The notes: a model not told the origin generated them from the letters alone. A DNA stretch of 44,769 nucleotides from Candidatus Heritagella gallinarum (GCA_904394685.1 CAJFNK010000038.1:1-44769), one strand, 5' to 3'; numbered from the stretch's first letter, positions 16,466-24,307 are shown. Numbers and translations are program-made.

Positions 16466-17487
16466 TCCAAAAAAGAGCCTTGATGAACATCCATCAAGGC
16501 TCTTTGGTTAGTTTATTAATACGTTATTCAGTTTTGTTCGAGGATATCATCTTACACCGATGATCTCCAGAAAAGAGTTCGTACTATTTTATATCGATCT
16601 GATTTACTGTTTTATTACAGCTTCGTCAGGTAAAGTAAACTAGTACATTGGAATTTACCACCAATTCACGACTTGTTTTACTTTCGTACAACGACCGGCT
16701 GGGCATAAAGCCTGAACATTTATTATCCTTGGAATCACCTTTTAGAATCATAATGCCCAAGCTACAGGGGCAAGCTTTATACAAAAGCTGTACAAACAAG
16801 GGTTCCTCAGTTTCTCAGCCAGTCAGAAAATCGTTTACTGGATCTAGCATTCCTGTCAAAAAACACCTTTCTGAATCAAACTTCAAAATGCTTTCTGCGA
16901 CTTTCTAACCTAGTACTTTGGACTCATTCCTTTACCGTTATTTTATAAGTCGTCGTATAAACCCTTTACAGGATTTTTATATCAAAATCAGCAATGGCCC
17001 GACAAGCCATTCTGATTCTGTTGTGAAATTTCTTCCTGACCCATCGGACTCACCTCATTTCATTTTAATTCAAAAATACAAGCTCTCCTCCCACTTCCCT
17101 TTTCAGGCCTTTTACATTTCCATTTTTGTGGAAACATCTTTGCCTGATCCATTCAGCAGCTCTACTTTCAGGCATTTCCGAACACTCTTGCGTTCGGTAC
17201 ACACTTACTGCTTTTTTCGGAACCCGTCTGTTTTCCTTTCGCTTCTTCTTAACAAAAATCCATGTGTATGGTTTTTGCTCTTTTGAAGAAACTAAAAGAG
17301 AAATCTTCTCCGGTTATCTGCTTACTCATGATTTACCCGATCGCTTCAAATGGTTTCTCGTCCCACCTGATATCCAGATGTAAATCTCACAGATTGGTTT
17401 TTGATTGACTCTCTAAAAACCTGTTCCTACTTCAAGCGCCTGTTCTGCTGAACTGTGGGCTTTTGTTTGGATCTTGTTCTTTTGTCT
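16466..17487 (-). ncRNA. Large (about 1 kb) structured non-coding RNA candidate
   Basis: This 1.0 kb minus-strand unit starts at a perfect consensus promoter (17494-17522) and ends at a strong terminator (16469-16505). No minus-strand ORF of 60 codons or more exists between them, and the plus-strand frames have no ribosome sites and no recognisable protein. The minus strand is purine-rich and full of local hairpins: 17178-17197 (8 bp, tetraloop AAGA), 17278-17300, 17364-17380, 17383-17395, 17396-17421, 17117-17134, 17142-17173, 16986-17017 (12 bp with a bulge), 16754-16772, 16773-16789, 16546-16564. One tiny ORF (18 codons) with a GAGGTGAG ribosome site starts near 17047. The size suits the large ornate RNA class, but it does not match OLE, GOLLD, ROOL or group I/II introns as I know them. 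Confidence 0.65.
16469..16505 (-). terminator. Terminator of the large ncRNA
   Basis: On the minus strand AAAGAGCCTTGATG (16505-16492), a 6-base loop, CATCAAGGCTCTTT (16485-16472), then a T-run to 16469. The stem is a perfect 14 bp. Confidence 0.9.
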
Positions 17488-17493
17488 GGTTTT

Positions 17494-17522
17494 ATTATAC
17501 TCTCGATTCTTGTTATTGTCAA
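17494..17522 (-). promoter_or_regulatory. Perfect consensus sigma-A promoter of the large ncRNA
   Basis: TTGACA (17522-17517), exactly 17 bases, TATAAT (17499-17494) on the minus strand. It is the only promoter in the window that I found with both hexamers at full consensus and ideal spacing, which suggests strong expression. Confidence 0.92.
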
Positions 17523-17613
17523 TAGCTTTTTTAAAGAAAAAGCAAAATTTTTATTGTTAAAACACAGACAATCATTTCTCTTGGCTATTCGACCACTTTT
17601 TTGCCGGAAACAG

Positions 17614-17642
17614 TTGACTTCTCTCTATTCCCTTTGTACAAT
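17614..17642 (+). promoter_or_regulatory. Promoter of the DUF1292 gene
   Basis: TTGACT (17614-17619), 17 bases, TACAAT (17637-17642). The leader carries a GCGCT/AGCGC hairpin near 17674-17687. It is divergent from the ncRNA promoter, about 90 bp away. Confidence 0.8.
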
Positions 17643-17711
17643 GAGAGAGACCGGTATCACCGGATCTCACAGGCGCTGTTTTAGCGCTGTATGCTGTAAA
17701 GGAGAATTTCC

Positions 17712-18008
17712 ATGAATAATAATGAATACGGCGCAGATCTGATTACTTTGATTGACGACGAAGGCGTTGAACACGAGTTTGAAATTCTGGATGAGATCAA
17801 TAATGACGACGGTGTGTTCTATGCCCTGCTGCCCACCTTTGACGATGCTCAGAGCGAACTGGAATCAGATACCTATTATATCTTTGAGGTTATCGAAGAA
17901 GACGGCGAAGAACAGCTGGCTGAAGTGGAAGACGATGAACTTCTCGATAAGCTGGCCGCTATTTTCGAAAGCCGCTTTGAAGAACTCTATGAAGAAGATG
18001 CCGAATAA
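17712..18008 (+). CDS. DUF1292 family protein (YrzB-like)
   Basis: A 98-residue, strongly acidic soluble protein (ends EELYEEDAE). The ITLIDDEGVEHEFEILDEI start is the hallmark of DUF1292 (YrzB) proteins, widespread in Bacillota and often encoded beside ruvX (yrrK) and yrzL. Here ruvX is about 2.2 kb away on the opposite strand, so the usual cluster is broken. Function is not established for the family. AAAGGAG lies 7 bases before the ATG. Confidence 0.88.
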   Translation: MNNNEYGADLITLIDDEGVEHEFEILDEINNDDGVFYALLPTFDDAQSELESDTYYIFEVIEEDGEEQLAEVEDDELLDKLAAIFESRFEELYEEDAE

Positions 18009-18084
18009 ATCCAGATAAGTTGGAAATTTTCGTGTATTTCTTTTTCGGAAAATTAACGACTCAAAAGCGTGCTATACTCTTACT

Positions 18085-18300
18085 GTCTTAAAAATGCACC
18101 CTGCCTGGTGCGTGGACTGTTGCATCAATAACCCTACAATTCTCTAATCGGGAGCTCGTCTCCGGCGGCAGACTGCAGACCTCCCGGTCCGGTTTTTTCC
18201 GGATTGGAAGAAGGGAGTAGAACCCCGTTGGGAGGGCACCCACCTGTTTACTTCAGTAGGCAGGTTATTTATTGCACTTACGGCCAGGCGGGCTTTTTTT
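18085..18300 (+). ncRNA. ssrS: Probable 6S RNA
   Basis: An extended -10 promoter (TGCTATACT, 18070-18078) precedes a gene-free transcript of about 215 nt ending in GGGCTTTTTTT. The ends pair: CCTGCCTGG (18100-18108) with CCAGGCGGG (18284-18292). A second helix is AATAACC (18127-18133) with GGTTATT (18263-18269). A 9-bp hairpin (18243-18264) sits on the 3' side, competing for two bases, and GC-rich stems fill the apex (including GGTCCGG/CCGGATT). A closed rod with a central bubble and this length is the 6S RNA plan, which binds sigma-A RNA polymerase. The signatures of SRP RNA, RNase P and tmRNA are absent. Confidence 0.55.
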
Positions 18301-18308
18301 AACAACTC

Positions 18309-18340
18309 ATCCCTGAACTCATCTGAGTTCAGGGATTTTT
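18309..18340 (+). terminator. Strong terminator after the 6S-like RNA
   Basis: ATCCCTGAACTC (18309-18320) pairs with GAGTTCAGGGAT (18325-18336), 12 bp perfect, followed by TTTTTG. It forms a tandem with the T-run of the RNA itself. Confidence 0.88.
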
Positions 18341-18439
18341 GTTTTCCTCTGATTTTGTTTTTCACTTTTGAATAATAGGAGGGTAATTTTCCGGCTTCTG
18401 GGTATCCTGTATGGTAGACATGAGAAAGGGGATGCTGTG

Positions 18440-18799
18440 ATGAAGCTGCGTTCTAACTGGACAAAATCAACATTTGGAGGAATGATTGCAGGGCTGGCGA
18501 ACGGGCTGTTGGGTGCAGGTGGCGGCATGATCGCCGTACCGCTTCTGGAAAAAAGCGGCCTCTCCCAAACCCAAAGCCACGCCACTTCTCTGGCTGTCAT
18601 CCTGCCGCTAACCCTTCTCAGCGCTGGATTTTATCTTTTTCGTGGCGATGTTGCCCTGCAAGATGCGCTTCCCTATCTTCCATGGATGCTGGCTGGTTCC
18701 TTGTTCGGAGCCTGGTTGTTACCCAGATGTAAAAGCTGCTGGTTACGCCGTATTTTCGGCCTGCTCACCCTTTGGGCAGCCGTGAGGATGCTGTTTTGA
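18440..18799 (+). CDS. TauE/SafE-family membrane protein, N-terminal half
   Basis: About 119 residues with roughly four hydrophobic segments and the family motif GLLGAGGGMIAVPLL (about 22-36). TauE/SafE (DUF81) exporters of sulfonates, sulfite or related anions are normally one chain of about 250 residues made of two homologous halves; this is one half. The ATG at 18440 has AAGGGG 9 bases upstream. Its TGA overlaps the TTG of the next gene by 4 bases, so both halves are likely made together and pair in the membrane. The substrate is unknown. Confidence 0.75.
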   Translation: MKLRSNWTKSTFGGMIAGLANGLLGAGGGMIAVPLLEKSGLSQTQSHATSLAVILPLTLLSAGFYLFRGDVALQDALPYLPWMLAGSLFGAWLLPRCKSCWLRRIFGLLTLWAAVRMLF

Positions 18800-19164
18800 G
18801 TTGGCTGTTGACCGCTGCCGCCGGCCTGCTTTCGGGCACACTGGGAGCCATGGGAATGGGCGGCGGCGGCATACTCATTATCTATCTCACGCTTGTGGCA
18901 AATGTAGAGCAGGCAACTGCACAGGGGATCAACCTTCTGGTTTTTATTCCGTGTGCGGCGTTGGCTTTGATTCTGCATTGCCGCAAGCATCTGGTGAATT
19001 GGAAAACCGCTTTCCCTGCTATTCTGGCGGGAATCCCCGGTACATTCGCCGGTGTTTGGCTCAGTGGATGGCTGGACCCCTCTTTGCTTCGAAAACTTTT
19101 TGCCGTTCTGCTCCTTTTCATTGCGCTGCGGGAATTGTTCTCTAAAAAATGCACAAACGAGTAA
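18796..19164 (+). CDS. TauE/SafE-family membrane protein, C-terminal half
   Basis: About 122 residues, four hydrophobic segments and the second copy of the glycine-rich motif, GTLGAMGMGGGGILIIYL. The start is taken as TTG at 18796, overlapping the previous stop (TTGA) with GAGG 8 bases upstream; an ATG at 18772 lies inside the first gene and is possible. Together the two products equal one normal TauE/SafE protein. The two frames differ (+1 relative to each other), so an old frameshift with later fixation is a likely origin. Confidence 0.75.
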   Translation: MSWLLTAAAGLLSGTLGAMGMGGGGILIIYLTLVANVEQATAQGINLLVFIPCAALALILHCRKHLVNWKTAFPAILAGIPGTFAGVWLSGWLDPSLLRKLFAVLLLFIALRELFSKKCTNE

Positions 19165-19206
19165 AAAAAGCCTCCTTTCATTCTCAACCATTCGACGTTC
19201 CTTTTC

Positions 19207-19235
19207 TAGACATTTCACACAAAATCGTTTATAAT
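19207..19235 (+). promoter_or_regulatory. Promoter of degV
   Basis: TAGACA (19207-19212), 17 bases, TATAAT (19230-19235), with the start codon 43 bases further on. Confidence 0.85.
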
Positions 19236-19277
19236 ATAAGCATCATATCATAACTTTGTTGAATTGGAGGCATACCC

Positions 19278-20147
19278 ATGCGTTACCGTATCATAACCGA
19301 TTCCACTGGTGACCTGACCGAACAGCTGGTTCGTGATTTAGAACTGACCGTTATTCCTATGGAATTTACCATTGACGGAAAAAGCTACCGCAACTATCCG
19401 GATGGACACGAGATGAGCGCCAAAACTTTTTATGATCTTCTCCGCAGTGGGAAGACCTCTACCACAGCACAAATCAATTCCCATGAGTTTGTGGAGTGGG
19501 CAGAACCGATTTTGCAGGCAGGAGAAGATATCCTGTATCTGGCCTTTTCTTCGGGGCTGAGTGGAACCTGCCAAAGCGCTTTTCTGGCTAAACAGGAACT
19601 TTCGGAAAAATATCCTGATCGGAAAATTTTTGTTGTAGATTCTCTGGCCGCTTCCATGGGCGAGGGGCTGTTGGCTTATTACGCCTCTACCATGCAGAAA
19701 GAAGGAAAAACCATCGAAGAAGTGTATCAATGGCTCCAGGACAACAAGCTGCACCTTTGCCATTGGTTTACGGTAGATGACCTCAACCATCTCAAGAGAG
19801 GCGGACGGGTCTCCTCGGCAGCCGCTCTGTTCGGCACTATGCTGGGAATCAAGCCGGTGCTGCATGTGGATGACGCTGGGCATCTGATTCCTGTTGCGAA
19901 AATTCGTGGCCGGCGGCAATCCCTCGACTCGCTGGTAGCACATATGGAAGAAACCGTTACCAACCCCGAAAATCAGGTGATCTTTATCAGCCACGGCGAC
20001 TGTGAAAAAGACGCCCAGTATGTGGCGGAGAAAATCCGCTCCAAGTGGAATGTAAAAGACATCGTCCTCAATGAAATCGGCCCGGTTATCGGCACTCATT
20101 CCGGCCCCGGTACCGTCGCTTTGTTTTTCCTTGGCACCAAGCGATAA
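19278..20147 (+). CDS. DegV family protein (fatty-acid-binding)
   Basis: A 289-residue two-domain soluble protein. It opens with the YRIITDSTGDLTEQL segment and has the FSSGLSGTC (about 92-100) and GGRVSSAA (about 175-182) segments that line the lipid pocket in DegV proteins. Members bind a fatty acid and act as FakB-like carriers for the fatty-acid kinase FakA; no FakA gene is visible here, so that role is only by family. TTGGAGG lies 8 bases before the ATG. It is a single-gene unit with its own promoter and terminator. Confidence 0.93.
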   Translation: MRYRIITDSTGDLTEQLVRDLELTVIPMEFTIDGKSYRNYPDGHEMSAKTFYDLLRSGKTSTTAQINSHEFVEWAEPILQAGEDILYLAFSSGLSGTCQSAFLAKQELSEKYPDRKIFVVDSLAASMGEGLLAYYASTMQKEGKTIEEVYQWLQDNKLHLCHWFTVDDLNHLKRGGRVSSAAALFGTMLGIKPVLHVDDAGHLIPVAKIRGRRQSLDSLVAHMEETVTNPENQVIFISHGDCEKDAQYVAEKIRSKWNVKDIVLNEIGPVIGTHSGPGTVALFFLGTKR

Positions 20148-20155
20148 AAACGCTC

Positions 20156-20203
20156 AAACGCCCCGGATATCACCTTTCAATCGTGATATCCGGGGCGTTT
20201 TTT
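20156..20203. terminator. Bidirectional terminator between degV and ruvX
   Basis: An 18-bp perfect stem (20156-20173 with 20183-20200) contains CGCCCCGGATATCAC. T-runs follow on the plus strand, and GAGCGTTTTTATC follows on the minus strand, so it can serve both convergent genes. Confidence 0.9.
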
Positions 20204-20232
20204 CATTGCTTCAATCATAAATGTGTGAGGGT

Positions 20233-20655
20233 TTATCCCCGCCTTGCCTTTCTTCCATCCAGAAAATTCTGCAAGATCACAACAGCGGCCACTGCGTCCA
20301 CCACTGCTTTCCGCTTTTTTCCACGGGTGTTGGTTTCATTCAGATAGCCATGGGCGGTAATGGTGGTTCCCCGCTCATCCTGAAATTCCACGGGAATCCC
20401 GGTCTTTTCAGAAAGCGCCTCTCCAAACGCACGGGCATTTTGAGCGCTCTCCCCTTCGCTGCCGTCCATATTTCGGGGCAGCCCCACTACCAGCAGCTCC
20501 GCTTTCCGAGCCAGAGCCTCTGCCGCCACCTTTTCCAAACGCTTCTCCGGGTTATATTCGGTAATCACACAAGCCGGGCTGGCCAAAATCTCACTTTTAT
20601 CACAAACCGCCAACCCTGTACGGGCTTTGCCTAAATCTACTGCTAAAATAATCAT
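20233..20655 (-). CDS. ruvX: RuvX/YqgF Holliday-junction resolvase-like nuclease
   Basis: A 140-residue RNase H-like protein (YqgF/YrrK). It begins MIILAVDLGKARTGLA with the first catalytic Asp, has VVGLPRNMDGSEG in the middle and a DAVAAVVILQ segment with the last acidic residue. The family is linked to pre-16S rRNA maturation and Holliday-junction processing. The ATG at 20655 has GGAGG 6 bases upstream. It is the last gene of the minus-strand run that starts with pyrC, 11 bases after the histidine-phosphatase gene. Confidence 0.93.
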   Translation of the reverse strand: MIILAVDLGKARTGLAVCDKSEILASPACVITEYNPEKRLEKVAAEALARKAELLVVGLPRNMDGSEGESAQNARAFGEALSEKTGIPVEFQDERGTTITAHGYLNETNTRGKKRKAVVDAVAAVVILQNFLDGRKARRG

Positions 20656-20666
20656 ACACACCCTCC

Positions 20667-21350
20667 TCAGTCAAAGCGGCCTGTTTCCCGGTTTTCCGGC
20701 TTCCACCAGCTTTGTGTGGCAAAGGTAGAGGTTTCCTCAGACAAATGGGAAGCGTCGTTGAGCAGCTCGATGTGGGGATTCATCGCTTCATCAAACTCCA
20801 CGATGCTGATTCCCGTATTATCTACCCAGTCCACCGTGTTCAGCTCCTCGATCGGTTTGTTCATACAATGGCACAGCAAATTGCGGATGGCGCAGCCATG
20901 GCTGGCAATGCAGACGGTTTTGCCGGGATTGGCTTTGACAATCCGGCACACCGCCTCCCAAACACGCTCATACACCTGACGCATGGACTCCCCTTTCTCC
21001 GTCGTAAAGTTCCAGGGAGCACAGTTCCAGTTATGCGCCTGTTCGGGATACAAATCGGGCAGTTCCACCCACTTTTCCCCTTCCCACTCGCCGCCGTTGA
21101 TCTCGATCAGCCCCGGCTCGATCTGGATGGGCAGATGGTGGAACCGGTTGACCGCCTCGGCTGTGGCATAGGCACGCTTGAGAGGGCTGGAATAAATCGC
21201 ATCCATGTGCATATTCCGGCAGCGGACACTCAGCAAATCCAGCTGAATTTTTCCTTTCTCGCTGATATCCGAATCCGTATGTCCCTGAAACACCCGGTCT
21301 TTATTTCCGGCAGCTTCACAATGCCGGACAATAATTACTTTTGTGGTCAT
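20667..21350 (-). CDS. Histidine phosphatase (phosphoglycerate mutase-like) family protein
   Basis: A 227-residue protein with the phospho-histidine motif near the N-terminus (IIVRHCEAAGN; the usual RHGE is RHCE here), a SSPLKRAYATAE segment, GLIEINGGEWEG and the second His in CIASHGCAIR. Such enzymes dephosphorylate sugar phosphates or other small molecules (alpha-ribazole, phosphoglycerate and others); the substrate cannot be read from the sequence. It lies between pyrD and ruvX in the same direction, with a hairpin and a palindromic repeat in the gap to pyrD. Confidence 0.9.
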   Translation of the reverse strand: MTTKVIIVRHCEAAGNKDRVFQGHTDSDISEKGKIQLDLLSVRCRNMHMDAIYSSPLKRAYATAEAVNRFHHLPIQIEPGLIEINGGEWEGEKWVELPDLYPEQAHNWNCAPWNFTTEKGESMRQVYERVWEAVCRIVKANPGKTVCIASHGCAIRNLLCHCMNKPIEELNTVDWVDNTGISIVEFDEAMNPHIELLNDASHLSEETSTFATQSWWKPENRETGRFD

Positions 21351-21378
21351 TCTGCTTTCTGCTTCCTTTCCTGCAAAC

Positions 21379-21408
21379 AGCCCCGCTGCATAGGATGCAT
21401 GCGGGGCT
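21379..21408. terminator. GC-rich hairpin between pyrD and the phosphatase gene
   Basis: AGCCCCGC (21379-21386) and GCGGGGCT (21401-21408) form an 8-bp stem without a proper T-run. It may be a processing or attenuating hairpin. Confidence 0.4.
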
Positions 21409-21428
21409 TAATAATGGTTTGAATGTGT

Positions 21429-21456
21429 AGGGGCGCACCTATGTGTACGTCCAAGG
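21429..21456. repeat. Dispersed palindromic repeat, degenerate copy
   Basis: TGTAGGGGCGCACCTATGTG with a decayed right arm (GTACGTCC). It shares its TAGGGGCG start with the repeats at 24242 and 24711. Confidence 0.5.
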
Positions 21457-21507
21457 GACTAAGCCCCTTTGGAATCCATAAGTTTTAGAGGTAGAGCCTT
21501 CCCTGCT

Positions 21508-22419
21508 TTACCACGGCTGGATGCCGCCGGTCAGCTCGGTGACGGACTTGATGTTCCGCTCGTCCAGATAGCGGTTCAGGCCGTCCAGAATTTTTACAGG
21601 TGCATAGGGGTCGGTAAAGAACACGGTGCCGATCTGCAAAGCGGAAGCGCCCGCCAGCATCATCTCCACAGCGTCCTCCCACTTGGAGATACCGCCCATG
21701 CCCACAATCGGGATCTTTACCCGCTGGGAAGCCTGCCACACCATACGCACAGCAACGGGCAGCAGCGCCGGGCCGGACATGCCGCCGGTGTTGTTGCGGA
21801 TAATGGGTCGGCGGGTACGGATATCGATCCGCATCCCTGTCAGGGTGTTGATCATGGAAATGGCATCGGCGCCCGCAGCCTCAGCGGCGGCGGCAATTTC
21901 GCCGATATCTGCCACATTGGGAGAGAGCTTGACCATCAAGGGCTTTTTGCAGTATTTCCGCACAGCCTCGGTGATGCCGCCCACTCCGGCACAGCTGGTG
22001 CCAAACTGGACGCCGCCCTGCTTCACGTTGGGGCAGGAGATATTCAGCTCGATCATGTCTACGTCGGTATCAGAGAGCTTTTCGGCCATAGCGCAATAAT
22101 CTTCGGGGGTGTTTCCCGCAATATTGGCGATGACTACCGTTCCCTGCTGCTTGAGCCAGGGCAAGTCATGCTCGATAAAATGATCGACGCCGGGGTTTTG
22201 CAGCCCAACTGCATTGAGCATCCCGCCGGGAGCCTCGGCGATGCGGGGCGGCGGGTTGCCCGGACGCTCCTTGAGGGTAATTCCCTTGCAGGAAATCCCG
22301 CCCAAAGTGGAAAGGGGATAAAACTCCTGATATTCATGGCCAAAGCCAAAAGTGCCGGAAGCGGCAATCAGGGGATTCTCAAAGGGAACCCCGGCAATCG
22401 TTACACGCAAATCTGCCAT
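21508..22419 (-). CDS. pyrD: Dihydroorotate dehydrogenase B, catalytic subunit
   Basis: Oxidises dihydroorotate to orotate with FMN, and passes electrons through PyrK to NAD+. The 303-residue protein has the class 1B catalytic cysteine in NISCPNVKQGG (Cys129), the GTFGFGHEY N-terminal segment and the FMN phosphate loop VGMGGISKWEDA and GASALQIGT. The start is the ATG at 22419; an in-frame TTG immediately before it is also within reach of the AAAGGAG site. It lies 18 bases after pyrK, as expected for a PyrD-PyrK complex. Confidence 0.97.
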   Translation of the reverse strand: MADLRVTIAGVPFENPLIAASGTFGFGHEYQEFYPLSTLGGISCKGITLKERPGNPPPRIAEAPGGMLNAVGLQNPGVDHFIEHDLPWLKQQGTVVIANIAGNTPEDYCAMAEKLSDTDVDMIELNISCPNVKQGGVQFGTSCAGVGGITEAVRKYCKKPLMVKLSPNVADIGEIAAAAEAAGADAISMINTLTGMRIDIRTRRPIIRNNTGGMSGPALLPVAVRMVWQASQRVKIPIVGMGGISKWEDAVEMMLAGASALQIGTVFFTDPYAPVKILDGLNRYLDERNIKSVTELTGGIQPW

Positions 22420-22437
22420 CAATCATCCGCTCCTTTC

Positions 22438-23199
22438 TCACAGCACGACCTTGGTATAGTCGAACACAGGGCCGTCTTTACAAACATGGCCAAAATACTG
22501 GGTGCCATCCTCCCGAAGAAGGGGAGTCGCACAGCCCAGACAGGCGCCGATGCCGCAGGCCATCCGCTCCTCCAGCGAAATCTGGCAGGGGATGCCCCGC
22601 TCTTTGGCCAGCTGGCACACCGCTTTCAGCATAGGGGTGGGGCCGCAGGCAAAAATCACATCGGCCTCCACATCTTTGGCGCAGTCGATGACCAGGCCGT
22701 GATGTCCCATACTGCCGTCATCGGTGGCCACAAACACCCGGCATCCGGCACGGGCAAAGTCGGCCTCCAGAATAGCGGTTTCTTTGTTGCGGAATCCCAC
22801 CGCCACGGTGGCGTTTTTGCCAAACTTTTTGGCAGCGCCCAGCAGCGGAGGCACACCGATGCCGCCGCCCACAAACAGAGCCTTGCGGCTGGTATCGCCC
22901 AGCTCAAAACCATTGCCAAGCGGAGCCAACACATCCATATAGTCGCCTATCTTCATCTGAGAAAGAATCTCGGTTCCTTCTCCCCGAATCTGAAAGACAA
23001 TCCGCAGGGTACCGGCTTCTGCATCGATATCACAAATCGAGATGGGGCGGCGCAGGGTTTTCCCCGGCACCAGAATATGGACAAACTGGCCGGGCTTTGC
23101 CACTTTGGCAAAATCCTCGGCATCCAGCAAAAAGTCAAAGATTCCCTGTGCGATTTCCCGCTTATAAAGAATCCGGCAGGGTTTTACATCGTATTTCAT
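22438..23199 (-). CDS. pyrK: Dihydroorotate dehydrogenase B, electron-transfer subunit
   Basis: A 253-residue FAD/[2Fe-2S] protein that connects PyrD to NAD+. It has the FAD-binding RRPISICD segment (about 54-61), the NAD-domain GGGIGVPPL loop, and C-terminal cluster cysteines in ACGIGACLGCATPL plus HVCKDGPVF. AAGGGG lies 9 bases before the ATG; a start 9 codons earlier would overlap pyrF without a ribosome site. It follows pyrF by 19 bases. Confidence 0.97.
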   Translation of the reverse strand: MKYDVKPCRILYKREIAQGIFDFLLDAEDFAKVAKPGQFVHILVPGKTLRRPISICDIDAEAGTLRIVFQIRGEGTEILSQMKIGDYMDVLAPLGNGFELGDTSRKALFVGGGIGVPPLLGAAKKFGKNATVAVGFRNKETAILEADFARAGCRVFVATDDGSMGHHGLVIDCAKDVEADVIFACGPTPMLKAVCQLAKERGIPCQISLEERMACGIGACLGCATPLLREDGTQYFGHVCKDGPVFDYTKVVL

Positions 23200-23218
23200 G
23201 GAAGGTTCCCCTTTCAGC

Positions 23219-24172
23219 TTACACATTTTCCAACAGGATACGGCCTACCCGGCCCACGATAGCCTCACGAATGGCGTCACGCATCCGGATGGCTTCCCGG
23301 CGGGCAGCGGCAGCATACTCATGCTCGTCGCAGCCTTCCTTCTGCCAGGCACACATAATACCACGGGAGCTGTTGACGATAGCGCCCAGACCTCTCTTAT
23401 CAAAAGCAGGAGCCACATCGTCGGCAGCACCGCCCTGAGCGCCATAGCCGGGTACCAGGAAGAAGGTGTGGGGCATCGCTTTCCGCAGTTCTTCCAGCTG
23501 TGCGGGATAGGTAGCGCCTACCACAGCGCCAACGCCGGAATAACCATATTTACCGGGCAGTTCCTCGCCCCAGCTCTCACACATTTTGCCCATAGCACGA
23601 TAGATGGTGTCGCCGTCTGCCAGCTCACGGTCCTGAAGCTCTCCGGAGGAGGGGTTGGAGGTTTTCACCAGCACAAAGATACCGGCGTCCTTTTCACTGC
23701 AGACCTTCAAAAGGGGCTTAATGCCATCGGTGCCCAGGTAGCCGTTGACAGTGAGGGCATCCGCACCAAAGGGGGCAAAGCGCTCGCCTTCCACTTCCAC
23801 CTCGCCCAGATGAGCGGTAGCATAGGCTTCCATGGTGGCGCCGATGTCGTTGCGCTTGCCGTCGGTGATGACAAACATACCCTTTTCCTGGGCATAGGCG
23901 ATAGTATCGTAAAGGGCCTTCACGCCCTGCCAGCCGTACATCTCATAATAAGCGGCCTGTGGCTTTACAGCCGGGACGATATCGCACAGGGCGTCAATGA
24001 GGCCCTTATTGAATTCCAGCAAAGCAGCAGCGGCACCTTCCAGTGTTTTGCCATACTTTGCAAAACACTCCTCCTTGATATAAGAAGGGATGTAGGCCAG
24101 CTTGGGGTCCAGTCCGGCCACAGTGGGGTTCTGGGTCTGTGCGATTTTTGTAATCAGTCTGTCAAATGCCAT
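23219..24172 (-). CDS. pyrF: Orotidine 5'-phosphate decarboxylase, long (type 2) form
   Basis: Converts OMP to UMP, the last step of UMP synthesis. At 317 residues it is the longer type-2 enzyme. The catalytic Asp-x-Lys-x-x-Asp lies in TDGKRNDIGATMEAYA, with the phosphate-binding GYGAQGG and VNSSRGI segments near the C-terminus. It precedes pyrK and pyrD. The 135 bases upstream hold one palindromic repeat (24242-24268). No pyrE or pyrB occurs in the window. Confidence 0.96.
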   Translation of the reverse strand: MAFDRLITKIAQTQNPTVAGLDPKLAYIPSYIKEECFAKYGKTLEGAAAALLEFNKGLIDALCDIVPAVKPQAAYYEMYGWQGVKALYDTIAYAQEKGMFVITDGKRNDIGATMEAYATAHLGEVEVEGERFAPFGADALTVNGYLGTDGIKPLLKVCSEKDAGIFVLVKTSNPSSGELQDRELADGDTIYRAMGKMCESWGEELPGKYGYSGVGAVVGATYPAQLEELRKAMPHTFFLVPGYGAQGGAADDVAPAFDKRGLGAIVNSSRGIMCAWQKEGCDEHEYAAAARREAIRMRDAIREAIVGRVGRILLENV

Positions 24173-24241
24173 GATTCATTTCCTCTCTTTTCTACAAAAT
24201 GTTGATTTAAGTATTAAAATACGGTTTGTAATATACTTTTA

Positions 24242-24268
24242 TAGGGGCGCACCGATGTGTGCGCCCAC
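24242..24268. repeat. Dispersed palindromic repeat
   Basis: TAGGGGCGCACCGATGTGTG continues to GCGCCC. GGGCGCAC and GTGCGCCC form an 8-bp stem around a 6-base loop. It lies inside the pyr operon between pyrF and the membrane-protein gene. Confidence 0.65.
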
Positions 24269-24307
24269 TTACTTGGATAAGTTTGTATCAATCCATGCTC
24301 GGTTTTT

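Noticed and set aside
16466-17487. Group I or group II intron, or rRNA fragment, as explanation of the large RNA
   Set aside because: No domain V-like sequence, no intron-encoded protein, no interrupted gene at either end, and no rRNA signature seen.
16648-17715. Four plus-strand ORFs of 86-122 codons (16648, 16918, 17126, 17455)
   Set aside because: No ribosome sites, mutual overlap, stretches of Phe/Ser/Leu typical of non-coding AT-rich DNA, and no resemblance to known proteins; the strand with promoter and terminator is the other one.
18085-18300. SRP RNA, RNase P RNA, tmRNA or a riboswitch in place of 6S RNA
   Set aside because: The SRP GGAAG-type tetraloop region, RNase P core motifs, tmRNA ends and riboswitch cores (FMN, cobalamin, TPP, SAM) were looked for and not found.
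21469-23262. A 597-codon plus-strand ORF across pyrD and pyrK
   Set aside because: Antisense shadow of two certain enzymes.
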